Shown piece after piece: positions 1 to 8,772 of a stretch of 64,000 bases of DNA. The stretch comes from Amycolatopsis antarctica. GTDB taxonomy: Bacteria; Actinomycetota; Actinomycetes; Mycobacteriales; Pseudonocardiaceae. The stretch spans positions 248,001 to 312,000 of the forward strand of contig NZ_NKYE01000007.1 of NCBI RefSeq assembly GCF_002262875.1, written 5' to 3'. The notes below the pieces were generated by a model. That model saw nothing but the letters and a program-made list of their open reading frames with translations. It was not told the origin of the DNA and ran no database searches. Made by a program: the position numbers and the translations under genes. Each line of letters starts with the position of its first letter. Positions within the stretch are counted from its first letter, which is position 1.

Positions 1-93
1 CGCCTCGGGCTGGAGACGAGCGAGCGGGAGGTGCGCTGGCTGAACGAGCTGATCGCGCACGAACGAGCCGAGCAACGCGGCCAGGAACCCTGA
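1..93 (+). CDS. PadR-family transcriptional regulator, C-terminal end (partial)
   Basis: The window opens inside a reading frame that closes with TGA at 91-93. The 30 visible residues form a charged helix (LETSEREVRWLNELIAHERA) of the type found at the C-terminal dimerisation helix of PadR regulators. In many actinobacteria a PadR-type gene lies directly upstream of inositol-phosphate synthase, as here, with 73 bp to the next start. The assignment rests on this short tail plus neighbourhood. The DNA-binding winged helix lies outside the window. Confidence 0.55.
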   Translation, partial: RLGLETSEREVRWLNELIAHERAEQRGQEP

Positions 94-166
94 TCGGTTC
101 CTGGCGTTTCACGCACCATCTATCGAGGCACGACCTACGACACGGACAACGTAAGGAGAAACCGGC

Positions 167-1252
167 ATGGGCGAGAACCGCCGCAACGTTCGGGTGGCGA
201 TCGTTGGCGTTGGCAACTGCGCAGCGTCGCTGGTGCAGGGCGTCCAGTACTACCGCGACGCCGACCCGAACTCCCGCGTGCCAGGACTGATGCACGTCCA
301 GTTCGGCGAGTACCACGTCCGCGATGTGGAGTTCGTCGCCGCGTTCGACGTCGACGCCAAGAAGGTCGGCCGCGACCTCTCGGAAGCGATCGTCGCCAGC
401 GAGAACAACACCGTGAAGATCGCCGACGTGCCGCCGCTGGGCGTCACCGTCGCGCGCGGTCACACGCTCGACGGCCTCGGCCGCTTCTACCGCGAGACCA
501 TCGACGAGTCCGACGAGCAGCCGGTCGATGTGGTCACCGCGCTGCGGGACGCCGAGGTCGACGTGCTGGTCTCCTACCTGCCCGTCGGTTCCGAGGACGC
601 CGACAAGTTCTACGCCCAGGCCTGCATCGACGCGGGTGTCGCCTTCGTCAACGCGCTGCCGGTGTTCATCGCCTCCGACCCCGCGTGGGCGAAGAAGTTC
701 ACCGACGCCGGGGTGCCGATCGTCGGCGACGACATCAAGTCCCAGGTCGGCGCCACCATCACGCACCGCGTGCTGGCGAAGCTCTTCGAGGACCGGGGCG
801 TCCAGCTCGACCGCACCATGCAGCTCAACGTGGGCGGCAACATGGACTTCCTGAACATGAAGGAACTCGAGCGCCTGGAGTCGAAGAAGGTCTCCAAGAC
901 GCAGTCGGTCACCTCGCAGGTCGATCGCGATCTCGGCAAGGGCAACGTCCACATCGGACCATCCGACTTCGTGCAGTGGCTGGACGACCGCAAGTGGGCC
1001 TACGTCCGGCTGGAGGGCCGCGCGTTCGGCGACGTGCCGCTGAACATGGAGTACAAGCTCGAGGTCTGGGACTCCCCCAACTCGGCGGGCATCATCATCG
1101 ACGCCGTGCGTGCCGCGAAGATCGCGCTCGACCGTGGCGTCGGCGGCCCGATCCTGTCGGCGTCCTCGTACTTCATGAAGTCGCCCCCTGAGCAGTACTC
1201 GGACTCCGAGGCACGCGACTCCGTGGAGAAGTTCATCGCCGGCGAACTCTGA
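167..1252 (+). CDS. ino1: Inositol-3-phosphate synthase (Ino1)
   Basis: Converts glucose-6-phosphate to 1L-myo-inositol-1-phosphate, using NAD+ as internal redox cofactor. This is the first step toward phosphatidylinositol and mycothiol in actinobacteria; the enzyme is cytosolic. The 361-residue length matches the short actinobacterial form. A Rossmann nucleotide-binding motif ([16 protein letters not shown]) lies at residues 10-25, and family-typical segments follow: the YLPVGSEDA region, [10 protein letters not shown], and [12 protein letters not shown]. The ATG at 167 is preceded by AAGGAGAA at 153-160 with good spacing. The upstream PadR-type gene suggests local regulation, as in mycobacteria. 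A strong hairpin follows the stop. Nothing is odd about the gene. Confidence 0.96.
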   Translation: MGENRRNVRVAIVGVGNCAASLVQGVQYYRDADPNSRVPGLMHVQFGEYHVRDVEFVAAFDVDAKKVGRDLSEAIVASENNTVKIADVPPLGVTVARGHTLDGLGRFYRETIDESDEQPVDVVTALRDAEVDVLVSYLPVGSEDADKFYAQACIDAGVAFVNALPVFIASDPAWAKKFTDAGVPIVGDDIKSQVGATITHRVLAKLFEDRGVQLDRTMQLNVGGNMDFLNMKELERLESKKVSKTQSVTSQVDRDLGKGNVHIGPSDFVQWLDDRKWAYVRLEGRAFGDVPLNMEYKLEVWDSPNSAGIIIDAVRAAKIALDRGVGGPILSASSYFMKSPPEQYSDSEARDSVEKFIAGEL

Positions 1253-1279
1253 CCTCTCGTCAGGCTGTATCCCGCTCGG

Positions 1280-1314
1280 AACGGCGGTCACCGGTTCGTC
1301 CGGTGACCGCCGTT
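1280..1314. terminator. Intrinsic-type terminator between convergent ino1 and phosphatase gene
   Basis: A perfect 15-bp inverted repeat (arms 1280-1294 and 1300-1314, AACGGCGGTCACCGG and its complement) with a 5-nt loop lies between two convergent genes. The T-run is weak, as is usual in high-GC actinobacteria. It could stop transcription from both sides. Confidence 0.75.
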
Positions 1315-1344
1315 GCCCGTCGCGGGTCGGCCGAGCGTCGCGGG

Positions 1345-3468
1345 TCAGCCGATGGGGGCGGGGCGGCCGTGCCTGCCGGGTTTCCACACGGCGACCACGG
1401 ACGGACGGGGCTGCGTGTCGCCGCCGTCCGGCCAGTGCGACACGGGATTGTCCGCGTCCGCCCCGTCGACCTCGCCCGGATGCTGCACGCAGACGGTCAC
1501 CAGCGTGTCCTCGATGACCGGCCCGCAGGTTTCCGCGCCCTTCGGCACAGTGAGGAACAGCTTGAGGTGACCGCGTTGCCTGCCTTCGAGCGGGACGACG
1601 TACAGCCCGTCGTTGATGCCCAGCGCGCCGGCCGAGTCGGTGGAGATCCACAGGTTGCCGTGCGAGTCGAAGGCGACGTTGTCCGGGCTGGAGATCGGTG
1701 AGACCTGATCTTTCGGGAAGCCGGCGAAGTAGGTGTCCGGCGCGGCAGGGTCACCACAGACCAGGAACAGCCGCCAGGAGAAGCTGGTGGCGAGCGGGTC
1801 GCCGCGGCGTTCCTCCAGTTCCAGCACCTGGCCGTGCTTGTTGTTGTTGCGCGGATTCGGCTCGGTGGCCGCCTCCTTGCCGTCCGGGCCACGCTCGACG
1901 TTGTTGCTCAACGCGCAGTAGATGCGCCCCGTTTTCGGGTGCGCCTGGATGTCCTCGGGACGGTCCATCTTGGTCGCGCCGACCTTGTCCGCCGCCTCGC
2001 GCGTGTAGACGTAGACCTCCTCGGCGGTCATACCGTCCACGAAGGACTTGTCGTTCGAGGCGAGCGGGATCCACTCGCCGGAGCCGTCGAACTCACCGTC
2101 GGCGGGCAGCGTCCCGGTACCGTCGATCTCGGCGGGCGGGCTGTCGCCGGTGAAGCGGCTGACGTAGAGCGTGCCGGAGTCGAGCAGCGTCATGTTGTGC
2201 CTGCGGGCGTGCGCGGAGTCGCCCTTCTTCATCTTTTTGTCCGAGATGAACTTGTAGATGTACTCGAAGCGCTCGTCGTCGCCGGAGTAGGCGACCACGC
2301 GGTTGTCACGGGTGAGCCGGATGTTCGCGCACTCGTGCTTGAAGCGGCCGAGGTGGGTGTGCTTGACGGGCGTGGAATCCGGGTCGTACGGGTCGAGTTC
2401 GATCACCCAGCCGAAGCGGTTCGCCTCGTTCGCCTGCGCGGTCAGGTCGAAACGGGAGTCGAAGCGTTCCCACTTGCGGACCGTCTCGGTGCCCTCGATG
2501 CCGTAGCGGGCGAGCCGTTCGCGCTGCTTCTCGTCCGGCACCAGGTCGGCGTTGGCGAAGTACTGGTTGACGTTCTCCTCGCCGGACAGGATGGTGCCCC
2601 ACGGCGTCACGCCGCCCGCACAGTTGTTCATGGTGCCGAACACGGTGCTGCCGGTGGGATCGGCGGACGTCTTGAGCAGGTCGCTGCCCGCGGCGGGACC
2701 GGTGACGGCGAACTCGGTGTGCAGCGTGATCCGGCGGTTCTGCCGGGACGGCTTCGGCGTCAGCGTGCCGGAGTCGCGCCCGCGTTCCACCCGGACGACG
2801 GTCAGCCCGTGCGCGGCCCAGGCGATCCGCACCTGTTCCTCGGTGGGGTTCTCCTCGTCGTAACCGCGGAACATGAATTCCTCGGTGGTGTACTCGTGGT
2901 TGGTCACCAGCAGCGAGGCGTCCCGGCCGTGGCCGCCACGACCGTCCTTGCCGTCCAGTGGCATCAGGGCGGCGAAGTCGCAGTTGTAGCCGAACTGGGT
3001 GGCCTGTGCGTCCGCGGTCTGGTTGTCGAAGTCGAACTCCGGCGCACCGTCGCACACCGCGTCGCCCCAGCGGATCACGATGGCCTGCTCGTAGCCTTCC
3101 GGCACGACGACCGCGTCGAGCGTGTTCGGCTGGACGGGCTCGAAATCGGTGCCGGGCGGTGGTGTCGGCTTCCCGGCACCGTTCGCCGGGACGCCGCCGC
3201 GGGCGGCTGGCCCGGCGGCGGGTTCGGCGGCAGCGGGCAGGGCGCCGGCGGCGAGGGCTCCGGTACCGAGAGCGACCACCGCTCCGGCCCGAAGGGCGCC
3301 GCGCCTGCTGAGGACGTCACCAAGGACATTGTCGAAGGTCTCGTTGCCCGAGACGTTCGGGATCTCGTGGAAACAGGCGTCGCCGCAGCGGTACTTGCAG
3401 GTCACGGCGGCGCGATTGGTGGGGTGGGCGGGCAGCAGGGGAAGCAGGTACTCCGGTCGTGGTGACAA
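1345..3468 (-). CDS. PhoX/DUF839-family Tat-exported alkaline phosphatase, copy 1
   Basis: A 707-residue PhoX-type (DUF839) protein, by family a calcium/iron-dependent extracellular phosphomonoesterase for phosphate scavenging. It has an unusual N-terminus. About 50 residues precede the twin-arginine motif SRRGALRAG (54-62), and this stretch carries a C24-x3-C28-x3-C32 cluster. A hydrophobic Ala/Gly segment and a signal-peptidase-like AAA site follow. Family segments include LLVTNHEYTTEEFMF, NNCAGGVTPWGT, SGEEN and GDDERFEYIYKF. The start is TTG at 3468, supported by GGAGG six bases upstream. The paralogue at 5214-7307 shares architecture and most motifs. Substrate and metal use are family knowledge, not visible here. 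Confidence 0.9.
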   Translation of the reverse strand: MSPRPEYLLPLLPAHPTNRAAVTCKYRCGDACFHEIPNVSGNETFDNVLGDVLSRRGALRAGAVVALGTGALAAGALPAAAEPAAGPAARGGVPANGAGKPTPPPGTDFEPVQPNTLDAVVVPEGYEQAIVIRWGDAVCDGAPEFDFDNQTADAQATQFGYNCDFAALMPLDGKDGRGGHGRDASLLVTNHEYTTEEFMFRGYDEENPTEEQVRIAWAAHGLTVVRVERGRDSGTLTPKPSRQNRRITLHTEFAVTGPAAGSDLLKTSADPTGSTVFGTMNNCAGGVTPWGTILSGEENVNQYFANADLVPDEKQRERLARYGIEGTETVRKWERFDSRFDLTAQANEANRFGWVIELDPYDPDSTPVKHTHLGRFKHECANIRLTRDNRVVAYSGDDERFEYIYKFISDKKMKKGDSAHARRHNMTLLDSGTLYVSRFTGDSPPAEIDGTGTLPADGEFDGSGEWIPLASNDKSFVDGMTAEEVYVYTREAADKVGATKMDRPEDIQAHPKTGRIYCALSNNVERGPDGKEAATEPNPRNNNKHGQVLELEERRGDPLATSFSWRLFLVCGDPAAPDTYFAGFPKDQVSPISSPDNVAFDSHGNLWISTDSAGALGINDGLYVVPLEGRQRGHLKLFLTVPKGAETCGPVIEDTLVTVCVQHPGEVDGADADNPVSHWPDGGDTQPRPSVVAVWKPGRHGRPAPIG

Positions 3469-3576
3469 CGCGGGCCTCCAGGCAGGGGCGTTCGGGGCCT
3501 GTGACGCTAGGCCACCTCAGCGACGTCCGCTACCCGCCGTTCGCCGTATGTCCACCAGTCGTTCACCTGCCCCCCG

Positions 3577-4806
3577 TCAGAACTCCTCGCCGACCAGCGC
3601 GGCTTCCGCGGGAACGTTCCGCTGGTCGGCGACGCGCTCGCGGACGGCCAGCAGCCCGCCCGCGATCACGCACAGCACGGCGGCGACGAGGAACGGGGCC
3701 TGCGGCGAACCGAACCACTCGGCGATGTGACCGACCAGCGTCGCGGCGGCGGCCCCGCCGAGCCAGCGGCAGAAGTTGTACCCGGCGCTGGCGACCGGCC
3801 GGGGGGCAGGCGAGATCGACATGGCGGTGCCGGTGAACAGGGTGTTGAGCAGCCCGGAGGCCAGGCCGCTGAGGATGATGGCGACCACCAGCAGCGGCTT
3901 GCTCGGCACGGCCATCAGCAGCATCAGCACCGCGTAACCGAGTACGGAGACGACCGTGGCGTGTCGTTGCCCGAGCTTCGCGGCCAGCTTCGGCGCGAGC
4001 ACCACGCCGGACACCGCGACGCACAGGCCCCAGCCGAAGAAGATCAGGCCGATCGCGACGGCGCCCCATTCGAGAATGAACGGCGACCAGGCGAGCACGG
4101 CGAAGAACGCGGCGGTGTACAGCGCGGAGCCGATCGAGGTGCGCAGCAGCCCACCGTGCCGGAGCGCGCGGATCGGGTCGAGCAGGCGGATCGGGTCGCG
4201 GGGTTCGCGGGCGTCGTTGCGCAGGAAGACCGCGCAGAGCACGAGCGCGCCGGCCATCAGCACGGCGGTGCCGAGGAACGGGCCGCGCCAGGAGATGTTG
4301 CCCAGCATGGCGCCGAGCAGCGGGCCGACGGAAAGGCCGAGGCCCAGTGCCGCCTCGTAGAGCAGGATCGCTCCGGACTGGCCGCCCGCTGCCGCGCCGA
4401 CGATCACCGACAGTGCCGTCGCGATGAAGAAGGCGTTGCCGAGTCCCCACACCGCGCGCAGGCCGACGAGCTGTTCGATCGATCCGGCGGCGGCACAGAG
4501 GGCGGTGGCGACCACGATCAGCGTGAGGCCGGTGATCACGGTGCGCTTGGCGCCGAACTTCGCGCTCGCCGCCCCGGTGAACAGCATGGCCAGTACCTGG
4601 ACGCCGAGATAGGAGGAGAAGAGCAGCGTCACCTCGGACGGCGTGGCGTTCAGCCCCTCGGCGATCGAGAGCAGGATCGGATCGACGAGGCCGATCCCCA
4701 TGAACGCGATCACCGCGGCGAACGCCGTGATCCACACCTGCTTCGGCTGGCCCTTGATCGCGTCCAGCAGGCTTGAGTGCTCGCCTGCCCGCGTCGCTGC
4801 GCTCAC
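3577..4806 (-). CDS. MFS transporter, drug-efflux type
   Basis: A 12-helix major facilitator protein of 409 residues, by family a proton-driven exporter of small molecules in the plasma membrane. After a short polar N-terminus come hydrophobic segments starting with TAFAAVIAFMGIGLVDPIL. The loop motif GAASAKFGAKR (motif A-like) lies between helices 2 and 3, and the GAILLYEAALGLGLSVGPLLGA stretch resembles the motif C of drug:H+ antiporters. An upstream extension is open to 4941. I chose GTG at 4806 because AAGGAG precedes it by a few bases and the extension is non-hydrophobic and runs over an operator-like palindrome. The substrate is unknown. Confidence 0.85.
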   Translation of the reverse strand: MSAATRAGEHSSLLDAIKGQPKQVWITAFAAVIAFMGIGLVDPILLSIAEGLNATPSEVTLLFSSYLGVQVLAMLFTGAASAKFGAKRTVITGLTLIVVATALCAAAGSIEQLVGLRAVWGLGNAFFIATALSVIVGAAAGGQSGAILLYEAALGLGLSVGPLLGAMLGNISWRGPFLGTAVLMAGALVLCAVFLRNDAREPRDPIRLLDPIRALRHGGLLRTSIGSALYTAAFFAVLAWSPFILEWGAVAIGLIFFGWGLCVAVSGVVLAPKLAAKLGQRHATVVSVLGYAVLMLLMAVPSKPLLVVAIILSGLASGLLNTLFTGTAMSISPAPRPVASAGYNFCRWLGGAAAATLVGHIAEWFGSPQAPFLVAAVLCVIAGGLLAVRERVADQRNVPAEAALVGEEF

Positions 4807-4842
4807 CGTGGCTCCTTCCGGCTCTGACTCGACGGAAAATCC

Positions 4843-4857
4843 CTTAGCTATGCTAAG
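4843..4857. promoter_or_regulatory. Operator-like palindrome upstream of the MFS gene
   Basis: CTTAGC-TAT-GCTAAG is a perfect 15-nt dyad in a locally AT-rich stretch about 37 bp upstream of the MFS start codon. Its size and sequence resemble MarR-family operators. No regulator gene is adjacent, so the binding protein would act from elsewhere. This is inference from sequence symmetry. Confidence 0.5.
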
Positions 4858-5028
4858 CAATACGCCGGCAGGTGTCCAAGTAATCCGACTCACAAGGCTT
4901 TCACCTGCGGAAACATCACGCCGGTCGCCGAAGCCGGCCAAGCGGCTGAACGACTACGAGATCAAGCTGGTGCGCATCCGGGGCGACGTCGTACGGCACG
5001 CCCACGAGGACACCGACGACCCCTCCAG

Positions 5029-5085
5029 CCGCAATACGTCGACATATTGCGGTGCGCGGGACCGCAATATGTCGACGTATTGCGG
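5029..5085. repeat. Palindromic GTCGAC repeat, locus 1 (two copies, inverted pair)
   Basis: Two 22-bp near-palindromes lie at 5030-5051 and 5063-5084, start to start 33 bp. Each has the form CGCAATAY-GTCGAC-RTATTGCG. The second is the exact reverse complement of the first. With flanks, the arms 5029-5053 and 5061-5085 make a perfect 25-bp stem around a 7-nt loop (GCGCGGG). The pair lies between the divergent MFS and PhoX genes, unlike the other loci, which are downstream of stop codons. Related elements are at 49222-49318 and 57453-57549. Confidence 0.9.
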
Positions 5086-5213
5086 GCCGGGGCCGGGGCC
5101 GGGCGGGAGACGGGATGGGGTTTGCTCGGCGTTCATCTGGAAGTCGCGGCGCCCTCTCCTTGGCCACTTAACGTGCGCAGTCGTTCCCCTGACTGAGTGA
5201 CCATGGAGGACCT

Positions 5214-7307
5214 GTGTCCGTCGAACGTGGGCGACTGCTGCCCTTGATCTCCCACCGAGGTGGCCGTTCCGCGGTCACCTGCGAGTACCGCTGCGGCAAC
5301 GCGTGCGCCCACCCCGCGCCGAACCCGAGCGACAACGAGTACTTCGGCGACGTCGTCTCCGGCGTCGTGTCCCGCCGGGGCGCGCTGCGGGCCGGAGCGG
5401 TGATGGCGGCGGCGGCAGGCGGATTCGCCGCACTCTCCGGCACGGCCGCCGCGACGCCCCCGGTCGCGCTCGCCAAGCCCGGCCGGGGCGGCAAGCCCGG
5501 CAGGCCTGTCCCCGGTACCGACTTCGACGCCGTCCCGCCGAACACCACCGACGCGGTGACGATCCCCGAGGGCTACGGGCAGAGCGTGGTGATCCGCTGG
5601 GGCGACCCCGTCGTCCCCGGCGCGCCGGCGTTCGACTTCGAGAACCAGACCCCCGAGGCGCAGGCGAAGCAGTTCGGCTACAACAACGACTTCGTCGGCC
5701 TCATCCCACAGGACCCGCTGGGCATCGCGAACCTGCTCGTCGTCAACCACGAGTACACCACCGAGACGCACATGTTCCCGGCCGGAACCTACGACGAGGC
5801 GAACCCGACGGAGGAACAGGCCCGGATCGGCTGGGCGGCGCACGGCCTGAGCGTTGTGCAGACCTACCGCGACCCGGTGTTCGGCGCGCTGCGCGCGGTG
5901 CCGGGACGGGCGAACCGCCGGATCACCCTGGACACCGAGTTCGAGCTGCGCGGGCCCGCCGCCGGATCGCGGTACCTGAAGACCTCCGCCGACCCCTCGG
6001 GCAGGAAGGTCCGCGGTACGCAGAACAACTGCGCGGGCAGCGTGACGCCGTGGGGCACGGTGCTCTCCGGCGAGGAGAACATCAACCAGTACTTCGGAGG
6101 CGCCGACACCGTCACCGACCCGGTGGCCGCGGCCAGGCTGAAGCGGTACGGCTTCTCCGGCACCGAGAGCACCCGCAAGTGGGAACGCTTCGACCAGCGC
6201 TGGGACATCGCCAGGGAGCCGAACGAGCCGAACCGGTTCGGCTGGGTCGTCGAGATCGATCCGCACGATCCGCACTCCACGCCGATCAAGCACACGCACC
6301 TTGGCCGGTTCAAGCACGAGGCCGCCGCCGTGAAGATCACCGCGGACGGCCGGGTCGCCGTCTACTCCGGCGACGACGAGCGGTTCGAGTACATCTACAA
6401 GTTCGTCTCCAACGGCAAGTACAAGAAGGGGCACAGCGCACACGCCCGCAGGCACAACTCCGCCCTGCTGGACGACGGCACGCTCTACGTCGGCCGGTTC
6501 ACCGGTGACAGCCCGGCCGCCGAGATCGACGGCATCGGAACGCTTCCCGGCGACGGCGAGTTCGACGGCGTGGGCGAATGGATCCCGTTGGCGGCGGGCA
6601 ACAAGTCCTTTGTGGACGGTTTTACCGCCGAGGACGTGTACGTGTTCACCCGCCAGGCCGCGGACAAGGTCGGCCCGACGAAGATGGACCGGCCGGAGGA
6701 CATCGAGCCGAACCCGGTCAACGGCCGCGTCTACGCCGCGCTGACCAACAACACCGACCGGGGCGCCGCCGGTAAGGGCGTGGCCGACGAGGCGAACCCG
6801 CGCAACGGCAACAAGAACGGGCACGTCCTGGAGTGGGAGGAGGACGGCGGCGACGCGGCGGCGCTGACCTTCGGCTGGCGCCTGCTGCTCGTCTGCGGTG
6901 ACCCGAACGCCGCCGACACGTACTTCGGCGGCTTCGACAAGAGCAAGGTCTCGCCGATCTCCTGCCCGGACAACCTGGCCTTCGACCGGCACGGCAACCT
7001 GTGGATCTCCACCGACGGCAACGCGCTCGGCTCACACGACGGGCTGTTCTCGGTGCCGGTGGACGGCCCGGAACGCGGTTACGTCAAGCAGTTCCTCTCG
7101 GTGCCTGTCGGCGCGGAGTGCTGTGGCCCGGTGGTGACCGACAACCTGGTGCTCGCCGCGGTGCAGCACCCCGGGGAGGACGCGGAGAGTTCCGCCGACC
7201 CCACCTCGCACTGGCCGGACGGCGGCCGGGCGCAGCCGCGCCCGGCGCTGGTCGCGGTGTGGCGCAAGGGCCACTTCGGTCTCGCCGGACGTATCGGCGT
7301 CCGGTAG
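5214..7307 (+). CDS. PhoX/DUF839-family Tat-exported alkaline phosphatase, copy 2
   Basis: A 697-residue paralogue of the protein at 1345-3468. It has the same N-terminal layout: cysteines 23, 27 and 31, then the twin-arginine motif SRRGALRAG at 53-61, an Ala-rich hydrophobic segment and the catalytic domain. Shared segments include LLVVNHEYTTETHMFP, NNCAGSVTPWGT, SGEEN and GDDERFEYIYKF. The GTG start at 5214 has GGAGGA at 5205-5210. Its presumed role is extracellular phosphate release. The two copies are separated only by an MFS gene on the other strand, so they probably arose by local duplication or were recruited together. A hairpin at 7315-7352 ends the transcript. Confidence 0.9.
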   Translation: MSVERGRLLPLISHRGGRSAVTCEYRCGNACAHPAPNPSDNEYFGDVVSGVVSRRGALRAGAVMAAAAGGFAALSGTAAATPPVALAKPGRGGKPGRPVPGTDFDAVPPNTTDAVTIPEGYGQSVVIRWGDPVVPGAPAFDFENQTPEAQAKQFGYNNDFVGLIPQDPLGIANLLVVNHEYTTETHMFPAGTYDEANPTEEQARIGWAAHGLSVVQTYRDPVFGALRAVPGRANRRITLDTEFELRGPAAGSRYLKTSADPSGRKVRGTQNNCAGSVTPWGTVLSGEENINQYFGGADTVTDPVAAARLKRYGFSGTESTRKWERFDQRWDIAREPNEPNRFGWVVEIDPHDPHSTPIKHTHLGRFKHEAAAVKITADGRVAVYSGDDERFEYIYKFVSNGKYKKGHSAHARRHNSALLDDGTLYVGRFTGDSPAAEIDGIGTLPGDGEFDGVGEWIPLAAGNKSFVDGFTAEDVYVFTRQAADKVGPTKMDRPEDIEPNPVNGRVYAALTNNTDRGAAGKGVADEANPRNGNKNGHVLEWEEDGGDAAALTFGWRLLLVCGDPNAADTYFGGFDKSKVSPISCPDNLAFDRHGNLWISTDGNALGSHDGLFSVPVDGPERGYVKQFLSVPVGAECCGPVVTDNLVLAAVQHPGEDAESSADPTSHWPDGGRAQPRPALVAVWRKGHFGLAGRIGVR

Positions 7308-7314
7308 CCGAGAC

Positions 7315-7352
7315 GAACCCAGGTGGTAGGAACGCCGCTGCCACCTGGGTTC
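7315..7352. terminator. Bidirectional hairpin between convergent genes
   Basis: A perfect 12-bp stem (GAACCCAGGTGG at 7315-7326 and its complement at 7341-7352) with a 14-nt loop lies between the PhoX and MFS stop codons. It can serve both converging transcripts. Confidence 0.75.
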
Positions 7353-7368
7353 TGCGAGCCGGCCGGAA

Positions 7369-8718
7369 CTAACCCGACTCATCCTGTGGCACAAAGGGTT
7401 CCGGGGAACGGGCAGGTGCGAGCCGGGAGCCGACGACCAGCGCGACCATCGCCGCGACGACCATGCAGGCCCCGACCGCCCACATGCCGGCCTTCTGGCT
7501 GCCGGTGAGGTCCTTCAGCCAGCCGGTGACGTACGGCGCGGCGAACCCGCTGATGTTGCCGAGCGAGTTGATCAGCGCGATTCCGCCCGCGGCCGCGGCG
7601 CCGGAGAGGAAGGTCGACGGCAGCGCCCAGAACGTCGGCAGAGCCGCGCACACGCCGACCGCGCAGAAGGTCACCGCGACCATCGTGGCCAGCGGGCTAC
7701 CCAGGTAGAGCGCGACCGGGATGGCCAGCCCGCCGAGCAACATCGGCGCGACCACGTGCCACTTCCGTTCCCCGGTACGGTCCCCGTGCCGCGCCCAGAG
7801 CACCATCGCGACGGCGCCGATGACGTACGGGATCGCGTTGATCAGACCGGACTGGGCGGTGGAGAAGTCGGTGCCGAACTGCTCCTCGAAGCCCGCGATG
7901 ATCGTCGGCAGGAAGAAGCCGAGCGCGTAGAGCCCGTAGGTGATCCCGGCGTAGACGAACGCCAGCGCCAGCATCCGCGGATGGGTCAGCGCCTTGCGCA
8001 ACGGCCAGTGGTGCTCTGCCTCGGTCGCCTTCCGCTCGGCCTCCAGCGTCCGGCTGAGCCAGTCGCGTTCCCCGGCGCTGAGCCAGCGCGCTTTCTCCGG
8101 CCGGTCGGTGAGGAAGAACCAGGTGACGAACGCGAGCACCACGGCGGGCAGTCCCTCGACCAGGAACATGAACCGCCAGCCGGACAGGCCGAACACCCCT
8201 TCGCCGCCGGAGATCAGCAGCCCGGACACCGTCGAGCCGACGGCCGAGGAGATCGGCACGGCGGCCATGAACAGGGCGACGGCCTTCGCCCGCTGCGAGG
8301 CAGGGAACCAGTACGTCAGGTACAGGATGATGCCGGGGAAGAAGCCGGCCTCGGCCACGCCGAGCAGAAAACGCAGGATCACCAGCGTCGTCGGGTTGTT
8401 CGCGAACGCCATGATCGTGGCGACGATGCCCCAGGTGAGCATGATCCGGGCGAGCCAGCGGCGGGCACCGAACCGGTGCAGCGCGAGGTTGCTCGGCACC
8501 TCCAGGATCAGGTAGCCGATGAAGAAGATCCCGGAGGCGAACCCGAACATCGTCGCGGTGAGCCCGAGTTCGTCGTTCATCCCGTTCGGCCCGGCGAAGC
8601 CGATGTTGACCCGGTCCAGATAGTTGACGAAGTACAGCAGGCAGAGGAACGGCATGATCCGGATCGCGACCTTGCGCAGGATCCGGTTGCCCTCGTCGGT
8701 GCTCGTCGTCGAGTTCAC
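7369..8718 (-). CDS. MFS transporter of the anion:cation symporter (ACS/phthalate permease) type
   Basis: A 449-residue transporter with about 12 membrane helices. The N-terminal signature MPFLCLLYFVNYLDRVNIGFA and the following GYLILEVPSNLALHRFGAR are characteristic of the ACS family, which imports organic anions such as tartrate, glucarate, phthalate or pantothenate precursors. The substrate cannot be told from sequence. A later loop carries FFLTDRPEKARWL, another family mark. I prefer GTG at 8718 because the frame opens to an ATG at 8754, only 18 bp from the divergent SDR start, which would leave no promoter room. The longer start remains possible. Confidence 0.86.
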   Translation of the reverse strand: MNSTTSTDEGNRILRKVAIRIMPFLCLLYFVNYLDRVNIGFAGPNGMNDELGLTATMFGFASGIFFIGYLILEVPSNLALHRFGARRWLARIMLTWGIVATIMAFANNPTTLVILRFLLGVAEAGFFPGIILYLTYWFPASQRAKAVALFMAAVPISSAVGSTVSGLLISGGEGVFGLSGWRFMFLVEGLPAVVLAFVTWFFLTDRPEKARWLSAGERDWLSRTLEAERKATEAEHHWPLRKALTHPRMLALAFVYAGITYGLYALGFFLPTIIAGFEEQFGTDFSTAQSGLINAIPYVIGAVAMVLWARHGDRTGERKWHVVAPMLLGGLAIPVALYLGSPLATMVAVTFCAVGVCAALPTFWALPSTFLSGAAAAGGIALINSLGNISGFAAPYVTGWLKDLTGSQKAGMWAVGACMVVAAMVALVVGSRLAPARSPEPFVPQDESG

Positions 8719-8772
8719 GCGAGCATCTGACGCCTCGCGGCGGGCGGGCGTCAAGCCCTCTACCGTGAGGTC

